Below are positions 37,375 through 48,892 of a stretch of 64,000 nt of DNA, piece after piece. The DNA lies in NCBI GenBank assembly GCA_950295325.1, contig OX485806.1, positions 35,214,001-35,278,000 on the forward strand. Reading direction: 5' to 3'. Position numbers and translations under genes: made by a program. Source of the DNA: Polytrichum commune. Lineage: Eukaryota; Streptophyta; Polytrichopsida; Polytrichales; Polytrichaceae. The notes under the pieces were generated by a model that was not told where the DNA came from, made no database searches, and saw only the letters and a list, made by a program, of their open reading frames with translations. How positions within the stretch are numbered: the stretch's first letter is position 1; every line of letters starts with the position of its first letter.

Positions 37375-40300
37375 ATGGCTATGGCATGTGGAGGTGTTGC
37401 TCCGTGTCTGCAGTCATCCAACACCCATTTGGTTGCAATTAGCACTCTTCGCCCCATTTCCAAACATGCTCAGCCTAAAACATGGAGTATTCGAAATGTT
37501 AGTCCGAAGGATAATTTAGTTTGGTGTTCAAGAAGGGAGAATTCTACCACCAGTGTAATAAGAAGTTCAGTTGCTGAATTCCCAGCTGGTCCTTCATCTG
37601 TGAGTAGTAAAGAAGAGGCGATTCGAAAGGCAGACGCATACTTCGCCACCGACTCGAGACCCATCGTTTTGTTTGACGGTAAGGAAGATTTTTGACCTTT
37701 TTTTACATTGTTGTTCATCACAAACCTCTAAATTCATATATCATCACAACACTGATTTCATATTGCATTAACCGATCACATCCCACAACACTGAATTAAC
37801 GCCTACATAGGGTTGCAATTTAATCTTTTGGCGTTTCTATATTTAATCCCTAAGAGACCTAAAAGGTTTGGTTGAATTATGAGTTGAAGCAGTGTTCAAT
37901 GATTCATTAGCTAAATGCTGGGTTAGCAACAAAATAGGTATTGAATCTTGGCTTGGCAATTTCTTATATGTTGAATAAATCATCAGCTAAGAAGTGGCTT
38001 TCTTGAACATCTTAGTATATGCAAGAGTGGAGATTGAGCACTATGTCATTTTTAATTTGAGCAAAAAATGCAAAAGAATTTTTATCTTGTACGTTGAGCA
38101 TATGACAAATAAAATTCATGATTTATTTACTAAGCCGAAGTCGGCATGTGTGTGGCCAGGAGTGTGCAATTTCTGCAATGGAGGTGTTAACTTCGTCCTC
38201 GACAACGATCCAGAGGGGTAAGTTTTCCTTCTACGTCATTTTATGCAGTCACCCTCTGCCTTACTAGATTGTGCAAGATTTGGCAACACTTGGGGCAAGT
38301 TAAATTTGTAGTTTACGAACGGGGAGATCCGACTGCTAGTTGCAGATGAGCCGATTGAGTTTGAGAAATAACCGGTTCACGTTCAAGACTGTAGATAAAT
38401 TGCCGATCATTATAGAGGAATCTATAGAATATACCTCAAATTAATGAAGAAAAACTGAAAGGGATCAACATGTAATCGGTTGGACTTGGAAACACTTGGA
38501 TCGCAACCGAGTTTGCCCAAAACCTCCCCGGACACTTCTTATAGTGATTCCTCATTGAGTAGGAATGGAAAATGTAGCCCAGGTTTACATATGAGCCTAA
38601 GTCTATACCCAAGGGTGAAGCGCCATTCATTCACACCAACCAAAAGTTGGTGTTATGTACCTTGCTTTGGAAAATGCAGGAGGATTATTTTTTTTTATTT
38701 TTTTCCAAGAGGACTTCTTAGGTCCAAAGCCGTGACCATATTGATGATTTTCTGTCGACAGTCGGCTACGTTTTGCTGCATTGCAAAGTGAGGCAGGCAA
38801 AGCATTGCTCCTGAGGTCCGGGAGGTCACCAGAGGATATTTCAAGCCTGGTTCTAGTGGAGAAAGACAGGTTACAATCTTTTTCCTCCATGCCACAATTC
38901 TCTCACAGGCCTTTTTTTCTTACTCACAACAATGTTATTTTTGAAAGTTGCAGTTTCTTGCTTCTTGTTTCTCTTTCACAGCATTCTTAACCTTTCTAAG
39001 AGTGTCTTGTGGAACTGGGAACCAAAGGCAGTTTGATGCAAGCATTTTAATGTCAGCGAATATAGTGCACTTTAAGCTTAGATTATGTGAATGTATGAAA
39101 GCTTTACATCGTAAGAGAGACTCATAATAAGGGAGGACTAATAGAAGCTTGCTACTTGACTATGCTCAACATTAAGTCCTAGAAAATGAGGATTATGATT
39201 CTTGGAGGGATTTTTCCTGAGTCTAATTAGAAAGAGAACGAGCTCACAAAAAGACTACATTCTTACGTAGCATATTCAGGTAGGGTCCAACGCAAATTGA
39301 TTAATGCATAGGTAACCCTATGAATGATTTCATTGGGATGCACCTCTGCAATTGAATTTTGGTAGGTGGATTTAAAGGCATTATGTCCAAACATAGGCAA
39401 CAACTAGATGTGGATTAATGAGAGCTTAAGGCCACTTGACTATGTTCACATGCATTCATGCATATATACTGAAGGACCTTGATTCTTGAAAACGTATTCT
39501 TGAAGCTTGAATTGAAAGAGAGCATATTTACATATGCTTAAGAATGCTGTGTGTATGAAATTGCGTTAGTTATATCTATCTTGCAATTAATACACATCAG
39601 TTCATATGCCAAATCATAATTTAAGAGCTCTCTGCAAATGCTAATTTCTGGATTCAAAGCAGATCATACATCAAATCAGAGGGGGTTTTACGAACGGCGC
39701 AGTACCTTGGCTCACTTCTTCCACCCATTGGCACTTTGGGTCTTCTTTTTCCTCTGTGAGTACATCTTTTCAATACACATCTTTTCAGGCTTTCATTCTT
39801 CAAGCTCCCCCAAATTACTTCTCATTGATGCCAGAGTGCAATTACTCTCAACGCATGCATGGTTAAGGCCCCCTTTACACTGGAGAGGTTGAGAGCTGAA
39901 AAATTGAGAGCTTCAAGGAAAAGAGGCTTCTCATTGGTCAAGGCCTCTTACTCAAACATGTTCACGCGAGTTCACTTTACACTCGGACTTCTTAATGCAT
40001 CGATAGTGTAAACCTTGATGGATCCCATGTTACAAGACTGCGACAAGCTGTCGGTCATTCTTGACAAGTTCTAGGTTAAACTCGCGAGCTATCCCATGGA
40101 GTTAGAGAGTTCGAATTCCCATTTTGTGGGCTCTTTCAAGCATTACTAGGCTTGTTATGAATTCTCCTTTGTTCAGTATTATTGCCCACTTGATATCTCA
40201 ATTTGAGCATGGCCACTACTCAAGCTCTTCATAGTTTGAGCTTGGATGAAAGCTTGTCAAATCCAAGCATCGAGTCCTGGAAAGTGCAAGTCCGAGCTCT

Positions 40301-41913
40301 CAAGTTGAGCTCTATTGAAAAGGAGCCTTACTTATGTAGTATGTACCTGACAAGAAATTATACCCTTTGCACATCCTCAGTACTTCTCCAATCCCTTTTC
40401 GAGCTATCTTATGAGATAGAACCAACATCATATGTTGAGCAACGTGTAGAAGTCCCTCACCTTAGAGAAAGAGACATATCTGTAGGATGTCATATAACCC
40501 ATATCGTTTGCATCGACCAGAGAAAGAGAGAATATATGTGGAAAGGTTTTAGACCTGTTGTGTTCGTTGAGCCGAGAGAAGGTTAGCATCTCCCTCGATA
40601 AGGACGAGAACAGTCTTCGGACTTTCACACATGAGGTTAAGGCTTCCCACCCTAGGGTGGATCTCAACCCAATTTTTTTAATCTTTTTAAGCAATTTTGA
40701 GAAGGAACCACGTTTTCTACACTAATTACGATAAATATCGTGGGTCACACTACTCAGCTTATTTCCATAGTAAATAAATTTGACATCATATTTTGTGGGT
40801 GCACTCTGTTTAACATCATAGGTCCGCGTTGTAGGTTTCATATTTTTAGTTGGAAGAAAATAGTGTGCATTTTGAAGAAATTTTGAGAAAAGAACCACTT
40901 TTCTACACTAAATATGATAAATATTGTGGGCCACACTATAGAGCTTATTTCTGTAGTAAATAAATTTGGCATAATATTTTGTGGGTGCACTCTGCTTAAC
41001 ATCATAGGTCCATGTTGTAGGTTTCATAATTTTAGTTGGATGAAAATAGTGTGCATTTTGAAGCAATTTTGAGGAATGAACCAAGTTTTCTACGCTAACT
41101 ACAGTAAATATCGTGGGCCACACTATTGAGCTTATTTCTATAGTAAATAAATTTGGCATAATATTTTGTGGGTGCACTTTGTTCAACATCATAGTTCCGC
41201 ATTGTAGGTTTCATATTTTTAGTTGGATGAAAATAGCGTGTGTTTGATTTTTAACCTACGGGAAGGAGGTGGGTATATCGTTAGGCCATGACTAGTGTAA
41301 CTATGGTTGCACACTAATATCTTTGCATGATGGTGGATATTGTGGGCCACATTATATGATCGTTGTGGGTGGCACTATACACCTACCCACACTATTTACG
41401 TTTATCATAGCACATTAAATTGTCCTATTGGTGTGAGTGAAAAATTAGTGTGGAAATAATTAATGTGGATCAGTTTAATTGTCGAATCAAGGTGGAATAA
41501 TGTGAGCCCAAGACCCAGGGTCTCCGGGAAGACTTTCTACATACATCTTGAGTATTAGTTCAAGGACAAAAGTGGCATAGAACAAATTAGTCGCCCCAAT
41601 CAATTTCACACCCAAAAAGATTAATGTGGCCTACACTAATTTCAAACTAGAGATTTGGCATGGGTTGAAAATTAGGAGAATTTTAGTGTGTGAGTAGTTG
41701 ATCTTGATATGCAGACATGGTGATTTGGGTGCTCTTGACCTTTTTCCCACCTTCAATCTTCCACAATGACTCATGTAAAGGAGAATTGGTGTGTGTAGGT
41801 TTTTCAGGGATTTCTTGTACGATAATGTTGCAAACAACCGCTACAGTATACTTGGACAGAGGGATGCTTGTCGCATTTCAGACTCCCGATTTGAGGATCG
41901 TTTTGTGTATTGA
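37375..41913 (+). CDS. DCC-family (DUF393) thiol-disulphide oxidoreductase-like protein, five exons, 225 aa
   Basis: Exons: 37375-37678, 38160-38217, 38762-38869, 39663-39755, 41799-41913. Introns are GT-AG with phases 1,2,2,2 and the total is 678 nt. Residues 1 to about 75 are Ser/Thr/Arg-rich with few acids, as in a plastid or mitochondrial transit peptide. The family signature follows: PIVLFDGVCNFCNGGVNFVL, giving D101-x-x-C104-x-x-C107, a thioredoxin-like CxxC. Next come RLRFAALQSEAGKALLLRSG, SSLVLVEKDRSYIKSEGVL, a hydrophobic GSLLPPIGTLGLLFPL, and FRDFLYDNVANNRYSILGQR with the terminal DACRI. Length matches plant homologues. Known of the family: a predicted redox role; Arabidopsis DCC1 is implicated in ROS control. 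Intron 4 (2043 bp) holds a 186-bp tandem repeat, and its acceptor (GTGTGTAG) has a weak pyrimidine tract, so splicing to exon 5 is inferred from protein conservation. Confidence 0.92.
38330..38545. repeat. Dispersed CCGGTT-rich repeat, copy 2 (inverted)
   Basis: Reverse-complement match to 6415-6655. It lies within intron 2 of the DCC-family gene. Shared landmarks (on the opposite strand) include TTCTATAGATTCCTCT and CCGGTTATTTCTCAAACTCA. Confidence 0.65.
40691..41248. repeat. Three-copy 186-bp tandem repeat in intron 4 of the DCC-family gene
   Basis: Units start at 40691, 40877 and 41063 (GCAATTTTGAGAAGGAACCA-type). They share TATCGTGGGYCACACTA, GCTTATTTC..TAGTAAATAAATTTG and TTTTGTGGGTGCACT. 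By eye they are roughly 90% identical, so the array is young compared with the other tandem repeats here. Confidence 0.9.
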
Positions 41914-43196
41914 AAATGGCACTGGCACCATTTGCTACAAATGTAGCTTGGACTTCAATTCATGTAAATATATAACTTCAAATATTTTGTAAACTGCACA
42001 CTTTCCTCGGATCTGGGGAAAACCACATTTCTGTAAATATAATAATGTGTTGCAATTTGTTTACCTTACATTTCTGCAAACCAATGCTAATCAAAGACTG
42101 AAGGTGAGCTTTAGTTCTTGAGCTTGGTCATTACAAACATACTCGGTAATCATGGTGACCCTTGACAGAAATGTTCACTTTGTTGAACAAACTTGTTCAA
42201 TGAAACTTTAAGTATAAAGAGGTTATGAGTTACTTAATACGAATCAACTTGTGTTGCTTCTGTGGCCAATGAGTAGGCCATATCCTTTTGAGTGAATTTT
42301 TTTCGAAAGCAATGTCAACCACACTATGAGCAACAGATTTGATTGCTGAAGAGTTCAACCACCCACTTGAATATTAAAACAGAGGCAAGATTGAGTCGAA
42401 GAAGTGTGACTTACTCTTAAGCCCTTTGGTTCCCCAATGACCTGTGTTTGATCAAAGTGTTTGTTCCTCATTCCCCTCGAGCAGTACCGGTGCTCAAAAT
42501 CCTCAAGGAAGATGATGAGTGGCACTGGTTGCAAAGAGTATGTCAATGCAATACAGCAACTTTTTAAATTAAATTTTTTTAATAGTTGTGTAAGAATTAA
42601 CTTTTTGAAGGCAATAAAGCAAACCCCAATGAAAGAACAAATGCACCTTTCCTTAGAATGATCAAAACATCTATGATTTTGTTTCATGCCATGCTGTCAT
42701 TGCGATTTGGAAGCACAAAGAAGTTCATGTGGTTCTCAACAAAGTGAAATACGACCAAAAAGGGGGGACAGTCTTATTCAAAGTTTACAAGGAACATGAG
42801 AGATTTCAAGAAGGGATAATATCATTTGTAGTCTTTTCCTTGGATACAGACAAGTAAGAAACATATAACACTATAAAATCAAGGAGAAGTTGGTACTTAC
42901 ACATTTAATTTTATTCATTTGCTTCATGCCATAAGGTAGCAACTCCTAACCCAACACTTTGGCAAGTTTAAGTTGTGGTCATATAGGGTCATACTTCTAA
43001 ATCTGCATCACCAAAATAGGTCAAAAAAACTATTGTGTTTTCCTTGAGTTGATGTACAGGATATATGTTACACAAGAAAAATGGGTCACCGAATTTGGTG
43101 ACCTGTTCATTTGTATAGAACACACCTTTGTAACTAGAATGACGGATAATTCAACAAAAAAAATTATTAAGAAAAATGAAGATGAATACTTTTTTT

Positions 43197-43239
<43 letters not shown>

Positions 43240-43815
43240 CAATGGTTTTATGTCTCTAGTGGAAAACTGATGGTTTTTAAATTATTTCTAGCATACGTAG
43301 TTTCCTAAGGTACACAAAGTGACCTTGCCCAAAAAGATGAATATGGACCATCGGATCTTGTAGTCAATGAGATCTAATGTACTTTATTTGGATTTTTATT
43401 TTTTCTATAATATTTTTATTTTTATTTTTAGAAATCAAATGCTAGTTGCAGTCGACCCAAAAAGTAGTTTTTTTAAACACAAAATTCGTATAGTAGAAAT
43501 TCTATACAACATCAACAGGTGTCACGTCATTTGTGATGTGACATGACAGCAAGGGGTTGCGTCATGTTTATTTGCACATCCATGCTTGGTAGATGGGTAG
43601 AGTTTAGGGTTTTGATTTCATTGTTATTTGTTGCATTTTTTGGGCTCAATTGTCAACACAAAGGAAGGGGCGATGTCATCAAGAGGCATTCATGTGAATG
43701 ACTCGTGGTTTAAGGTTCTTATGAGGTTGATCGTCTCTAACCATGTTTGCAATGCCTTCAAAGTTGGAATTATCCTCACTTACTTATTCCAATGCTAGTC
43801 CATAACTTTTATTGA
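41914..43815. other. Intergenic, no gene recognised
   Basis: No assignable gene. A 66-codon open stretch at about 42659-42857 (HAVIAIWKHKEVHVVLNKVK...) has protein-like composition but no recognised relative. A T/TG/TA microsatellite follows (listed separately). Confidence 0.45.
43190..43239. repeat. T10-(TG)n-(TA)n microsatellite
   Basis: Ten T, then about 14 TG, then five TA units. Confidence 0.95.
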
Positions 43816-44163
43816 CTTTGCGAGTGTGTTGAGGGCAACATATATGCCAAACTTAGAACACTACTTGAAGATATTCATATTGTAGATTGGCTCTTTCAAT
43901 TCTTTGATGTCGAGAGTAGATGCAAGATCAATTGTAAGCTTGAGGGGCTCAATAGAGTTTCTTTGGATGTATATGTTTTGCCACTAGCTAAACCCAACCT
44001 TGAATCTAGAAAGAACATACATATGCTTAACCTAGATTTTGTTTATAACTCCCAACAAACTCCAGAGTGCTTAGTAGAGGAGGTTAAAACCCAAGATCTT
44101 ACCCCCCTTGATGACTTTGACCAACCATTGCCTCCACATGTTGGTTCTAAGAGTAAGTGGTGA
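43816..44163 (+). pseudogene. Uncharacterised open frame, possibly a transposon-gene fragment
   Basis: One frame is open for 115 codons without an ATG at its beginning. It reads ...ECVEGNIYAKLRTLLEDIHI, VDWLFQFFDVESRCKINC, LEGLNRVSLDVYVLPLA and so on, ending PPHVGSKSKW. Composition looks protein-like, with scattered charged residues and few low-complexity runs. It matches no family I know, and the sequence downstream continues in other frames (LLVEEKLRKDLKIITLEDQQ). A decayed gene or mobile-element fragment is the likeliest reading. Confidence 0.3.
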
Positions 44164-45187
44164 AAGCACTAACCATGTGGCATCTAACCCTAAAGCCTGC
44201 ATTGGTGAGTGCCAAGGCTAGATACTTGTTGGTTGAGGAGAAACTTAGGAAAGATTTGAAAATAATAACCTTGGAGGACCAGCAATGGCATTTGAGGCAT
44301 TTGAGGCCTTTGGACCATAATTTGTGGGTGTAAACTTGAGCATAGAAACCTAGATGTTGTGTATTGAGTGGTTTTAACCATTTGAAGAATGACACAAATT
44401 GCTTCACAACTGGATGTGTAAACCCTAAACAAACTTTGTGGTTGGTGTTGGCTAGTTGTGTTCTAATGCTACATGTATGTATGCAATTGTGTTTTTAAAC
44501 ACAAATTTTGAAAGCGTTTGCATGTGTTTTTAAACACAAGCATTTTATCACGATTTCCATTGGTGCATGTTTTGAATGAATAGAGTACATACTAGGAAGC
44601 TAAATAATGTGCATGTTGTGTTGATGTGTGAATTATGATCTTGTATGTGTAAGTCTTAGATTTTACATGAAATCATCAAAAACTATAATTTATAACTACA
44701 ATATGCCCATGTCAAAGAAGAAGAAATACAAAATTAATCCACCCATAGGGTCCTAAAAATTAATGAATGTTAGAAAATTACATATTAGTATGATCCATAA
44801 TATTAGCCTTCTCCAATACAAGGCCCCCTAAAAACACCTCATGTTCTCACGTGTTCCCACTAAATACAAGTGAGTGAACTCCCCCCTCCCCCCCTCCAAA
44901 CTTATGAATAAGTGAACAAATATTATCATGGATGATGGACGAGTTCATTCATTGGCCAAAACCCCACCTTCTCTTCTCGGGGGGGACACTGGCAAAAAAC
45001 GTAGGAACTACGTGCGATAAAATATAGGGTCTTGTATAAAAATTTGGCGTAAAATTTGTAAATGATTAGATGTAGTATAGGGTGCTTTAGGATTGTGAAA
45101 CATGATTATATGTAATATAGCATTTGACAAAACATGATTAAATTACCTAAGTGGTACATATAAAATAGCATGGAGAAAAAACGATAG
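44164..45187. other. Intergenic, no gene recognised
   Basis: AT-rich. A G/C-run-bearing stretch at 44870-44990 (GAACTCCCCCCTCCCCCCC, then ATTATCATGGATGATGG) resembles part of the repeat at 46290-46540 and 57780-57860. Confidence 0.4.
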
Positions 45188-45223
45188 TTTCAAAAATTAA
45201 ATACTTTGCCACCAAAATATGGC

Positions 45224-45550
45224 ATGTTCTATATAGGAAGGGTTCAAAAGATAAGGGTAAAGGTTGGTACTAAGTGGGGCAATTGTTGGCAACCCATTGA
45301 CTTGATGAAGCGTGCAGTCCAAAACGGAAATAGAGAAACGCTCTTCCCAACTGCTATGGCTTACCTCCATTGGTTTAAAAAACAGCCGGGTCTCAACAAA
45401 TATAAGTATGTTGAGAGTGGCTGTGTGTGGGTTGATGTGGATGCTATTATCTCAACTGTGTCTCTACTGTATGAATCAACTAGCAAAATCTACACCTTAG
45501 ATGAGGTAGATGCAAACTCATTGAGTGAGTTTATTTCAAATAAAAAATAA
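45224..45550 (+). CDS. Uncharacterised 108-aa ORF
   Basis: The frame is open from 45188; the first ATG is at 45224. The protein (from MFYIGRVQKIRVKVGTKWGN) is hydrophilic. It contains a W-rich N-terminal half (GTKWGNCWQPIDLMKR, YLHWFKKQPG) and an acidic C-terminal half (VWVDVDAIISTV, YTLDEVDANSLSEFISNKK). Codon use and residue order look like real coding sequence, and the stop is followed by ordinary non-coding DNA. I do not recognise it. It lies isolated among repeats, so it may be the 3' part of a mobile-element gene or a host-gene fragment. Confidence 0.4.
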   Translation: MFYIGRVQKIRVKVGTKWGNCWQPIDLMKRAVQNGNRETLFPTAMAYLHWFKKQPGLNKYKYVESGCVWVDVDAIISTVSLLYESTSKIYTLDEVDANSLSEFISNKK

Positions 45551-46289
45551 AACCTGCTAAATTTGTACTATCTCACACATGTGGAGATATAATTTGGAAA
45601 AAAGGCTGAATGATCATTAGTATACCTTGAAATTTGTAGTAGTCATTTAAGTTCGAGTACCCTCATATCTCCCACATGTGTAAATGGTAGCCTAGCTAGT
45701 TTAGGTGGATTTTGCTTGCATGGCGTGGGATTTTCCTCCAATGTGTGGGATTGGAATATCAAGGCATCAATTGTAGGGATTATGCAAACCTTGTAAATGT
45801 GACTTTGAGACACATGTGGCTGGCCTGTTCCCTAAGACCTCAAGGTTTCTAATTGTGTTATCCAACACAACTTTTATTCGTTGGCTCGTGTTGCTTAATG
45901 ACATGTAATTGCAATCTTTTGTTGTTATTGTTTAGTGTTTTGCTTTGCCCGGACTTCAGTGTGACCCTGAACCCTAAACCCTAGTAAATGTTTGTTTCTC
46001 TTACTCTGTACATGTGCTTCTAACAAGAATTCTACTGTATCATACACTTTAAGGAATGGGGGCAATCAGGGGAAAAAAATACATATAAGTAATATAGGGT
46101 ACCATAAAATCAACCATCCAAGAATTTATAATTACCAATAGGGTGCAAATAATCACAACAATTTACCATTATTTCAAAAATTAGCATCCCTTATAATCCT
46201 TTCTCATAGGTAAATAGCCCCCATTTTAATAGGTCATTATCGCAGGTGTATGCAAAATATACAAGGGAGTGCCCCCCCCCCCCCCCGAG
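45551..46289. other. Intergenic, no gene recognised
   Basis: No recognisable gene. It includes a short CCCTGAACCCTAAACCCTAG patch near 45965 and a 15-C homopolymer at 46272-46286. Confidence 0.45.
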
Positions 46290-46540
46290 CTTCTCTTGTG
46301 ATAAAATATTGTCATGGATGATTGGAATTTGGATGAAAATCCACTTGGTTAGTGATAGTGATTGCAACACAGTAAATCTATAATCTCCCCCCCCCCCCCC
46401 CCCCCACAAAAAAGAAGAAGTTACAAGGAATGACAAACAATGTTGGGTTAACATTTAGTGTTGGTGACACTATACCGTATTTTACAGTAGTATTGAGCAA
46501 GACAATTAGAATTCGTGATACTAAATATTATATTTAGTGT
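46290..46540 (-). mobile_element. Repeat copy homologous (inverted) to 57555-57790, with expanded C tract
   Basis: Read on the - strand it follows 57555-57790 nearly motif for motif: CTAAATATAATATTTAGT, TAATTGTCTTGCTCAATACT, GTATAGTGTCACCAACACTA, GTTAACCCAACAT, ATTATAGATTTAC and TCATCCAAATT. At the spot where the other copy has GGAGGGG, this one has a 19-base tract (46387-46405). In the other copy this segment is interior to a CACTA-like element (57458-58047). Confidence 0.7.
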
Positions 46541-46963
46541 GTAATAAACACAAGAATGATTCTACAAGGAATGTGCACATGACCTACTATGTATATGCCT
46601 AATTCTCCCACCCATATCCTTGGCTTACGAACCCCTTGGTGCTTGCCCCTTTAATATATGTGGTTGTTGCTATTTACTATATGAATATTCATGCCATGGA
46701 TCCCCAAACAAATGACCCCAAATGGAACAAGGCCCCATATACCACATGTGTGCTTTTCATATAATCGAGAACCCTCATATGAGTGTATTATGATTATTTT
46801 CAAAGATACTCATTCCAAGTCATATTGCTTGCAAACAATAACATCACTATCTTAAGTCTTATATGACATCATCAATCGTCAAATTCAAATATTCCACTCC
46901 CATATAGAGGGACCACCCCAACTTATTATACAACCAAAACAAACATATTCGTTTTCCAAACTC
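46541..46963. other. Intergenic, no gene recognised
   Basis: Nothing supported. Confidence 0.4.
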
Positions 46964-47470
46964 AGGGCCACTTCACACACGAGACTGAGAGCCCATGACC
47001 ATTACACTCCAAGCACTCTCATTGGTGGAAAAGGCGGAGCCGGTCCAAGTTCGCTTCACACTTCCGCTTGAGGGACCAACGGAGTATGTGAATGTTGCAA
47101 GATGGATGTAAAGTCTACATGGATTCCTCCATGGCATCGAATGGATCATGTTTCATGGTCACTTGGACTATTTTCAAAAACCATCTCTTAGAGGTAGGCC
47201 TAACACAAAATCAGGAGACCATGGCACTCCAAACGCTCACAACTATTGATTTATTCTATTTTATCATGTGTGAGGACCCACATGAATAAATATTCGTTGA
47301 AATAGCATTTGGTTGAGGGCTTGGTCGCATATGACTTCACACTACACTTGAGGGTCCGTGACCACACTCCATGATTTTTGAGGTGTCTTGGGGCGGCCTT
47401 CGGACACTTTTCTCTTGGGCTCTCACAATTTCATGGTCATGGCCCTCATCTAGGTGACCCACTTCATTTC
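46964..47470. mobile_element. hAT-like non-autonomous repeat, long copy
   Basis: The best-preserved of the three family members. It starts AGGGCCACTTCACACACGAG. Internal landmarks are GCCCATGACCATTACACTCC, AGGAGACCATGGCACTCCAA, TGAAATAGCATTTGGTTGA and TCACAATTTCATGGTCATGG. The right end is degraded. It has no coding capacity. Confidence 0.65.
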
Positions 47471-47953
47471 TTTTTGTGCATTTCACATTCACATCGTCTT
47501 GCACTTTTGTTCGAGCATCTAGCACTCTAGATCCTTGGAAGTCGGAGCAATGAACATGTAGATCTAACCTATAAACAATGTCATGTGATTGGTGGGATCT
47601 TACACAGGGTCCAACTTATTCTAGCCACTAAGTTAGCAACTTATTAAAGGCTTGGACCTTTCCTTGCGATATGGATGGGAAAGTGTAGCAAGGATGACCA
47701 AAGGTTTGGAGGCCGAAAATATCTATGGTGGCCTCTAGTGTGGTCCACACTATTTCATCACAATATCGGCCCCGTAAGTAGTGAGTGTGCTTCTCCAAAA
47801 GTTGTGGTGTTCTAGACTTCACAAGAACATTGGTACACTGAATTGTCCTATTAGTGTGGGCTACCGTTTGGAGTTGTGCATTGCTATAACATGTTACCGA
47901 GCAACTGATCTTTAACTCATGGCCCTACTAAGAGCGACAATACAAAAGCTACA
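47471..47953. other. Intergenic with a partial element end
   Basis: No gene. At 47836-47900, TTAGTGTGGGCTACCGTTTG matches the end of the CACTA-like element at 57458 (TTAGTGTGGGTCACCACTTG), so a fragment of that family lies here. Confidence 0.45.
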
Positions 47954-48520
47954 TCAATTGTGATATTTAGTGTCACTTATTATTTGGAATTACGCAGCGT
48001 TATAGTTGTTTACTATACATCTCATATTTCACCAACAAAAGTCGAATTGGGCCCCGGACTACATCACATCATCTTCATTCAGTTGGGTCCCGCCCCTCCC
48101 ACACCTCCTTCACTGCATGGTCTCCCTCTCACACATGTGTGGGAACTCCTCCTCGTTGGGAACCAATGTGACAAAACCTGGTCAAAATTATAAATATTCA
48201 AGTTGACATCACTTTCATTATTCTCAAGTTAATTGATGGAGTTCCTTCACATGCCAAAGGAGCTTAAGGGCTTAGTGACACATTGGTATTGTCACATTGG
48301 TTCCTAACGAGGAAGAGTTCCCATGCCAGTGCCGGCAAGATGATTGGGCAGTGAAGGAGGCGTAAGAGGGGTAGGGCCCAGCTGAATGACGATGATGTGA
48401 TCTAGCCTTGGACCCAAAGTGATTGTTTGGACACTATAGAACATCAACATCTTTACTTGGTAATAAATTACATTAATAGTTAAAAGATAGAGGAATGTGT
48501 AACTCCGAATAGTAAGTAGC
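47954..48520. mobile_element. Foldback element with about 200-bp arms
   Basis: Outer arms 47965-48035 and 48440-48518 pair (TTTAGTGTCACTTATTATTT against the complement of AATAGTAAGTAGCCACCTAA). Inner arms 48049-48172 and 48291-48415 pair closely over about 125 bp (e.g. CATCACATCATCTTCATTCA with TGAATGACGATGATGTGATC; GGGAACTCCTCCTCGTTGGG with the complement of TAACGAGGAAGAGTTCCC). A spacer of about 118 bp separates the arms. The outer ends are the same family as the nested insert at 15416-15612 and related TTAGTGTCAC ends elsewhere. It has no coding capacity. Confidence 0.82.
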
Positions 48521-48892
48521 CACCTAACCTTATTCTCAATGTGCCAGATGTCTGTATTCATAGCATCTAGTAAGTTACGAAGGGTGATTCATGTTCTCTT
48601 TGGCAAGATTCAAATCCACGGCCACCTTTCGGCCTTTAACAAATAGTTGCATGCCGATCAAAATCAAGTGTGGTATCTCTTCAAAAATCTTTGATTTTTT
48701 AAACTCTAAAACACATTTAGTAACATGCATCATTTTCTTCAGCTCATTGCTTCTGTTCACTAGGTTCATCAACAAGTGCACAAATTTCTCGAATCAAGAG
48801 CAAAATACGTTTGCAACTGCAATATTGACCAGCAAGGCCCACCACCTTCCACATGACACAGGGATACTGACACTCTATATATACACCCTAAC
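48521..48892. other. Intergenic, no gene recognised
   Basis: Nothing supported beyond short chance frames. Confidence 0.4.

Noticed and set aside
40060-40150. tRNA-like B-box (GAGTTCGAATTCCC)
   Set aside because: No A-box at the right distance and no cloverleaf pairing, so it is not called a tRNA.
40203-40586. 127-codon + frame in intron 4 of the DCC-family gene
   Set aside because: No recognisable motifs, and the spliced gene clearly continues past it to exon 5. Probably chance or inserted repeat sequence.
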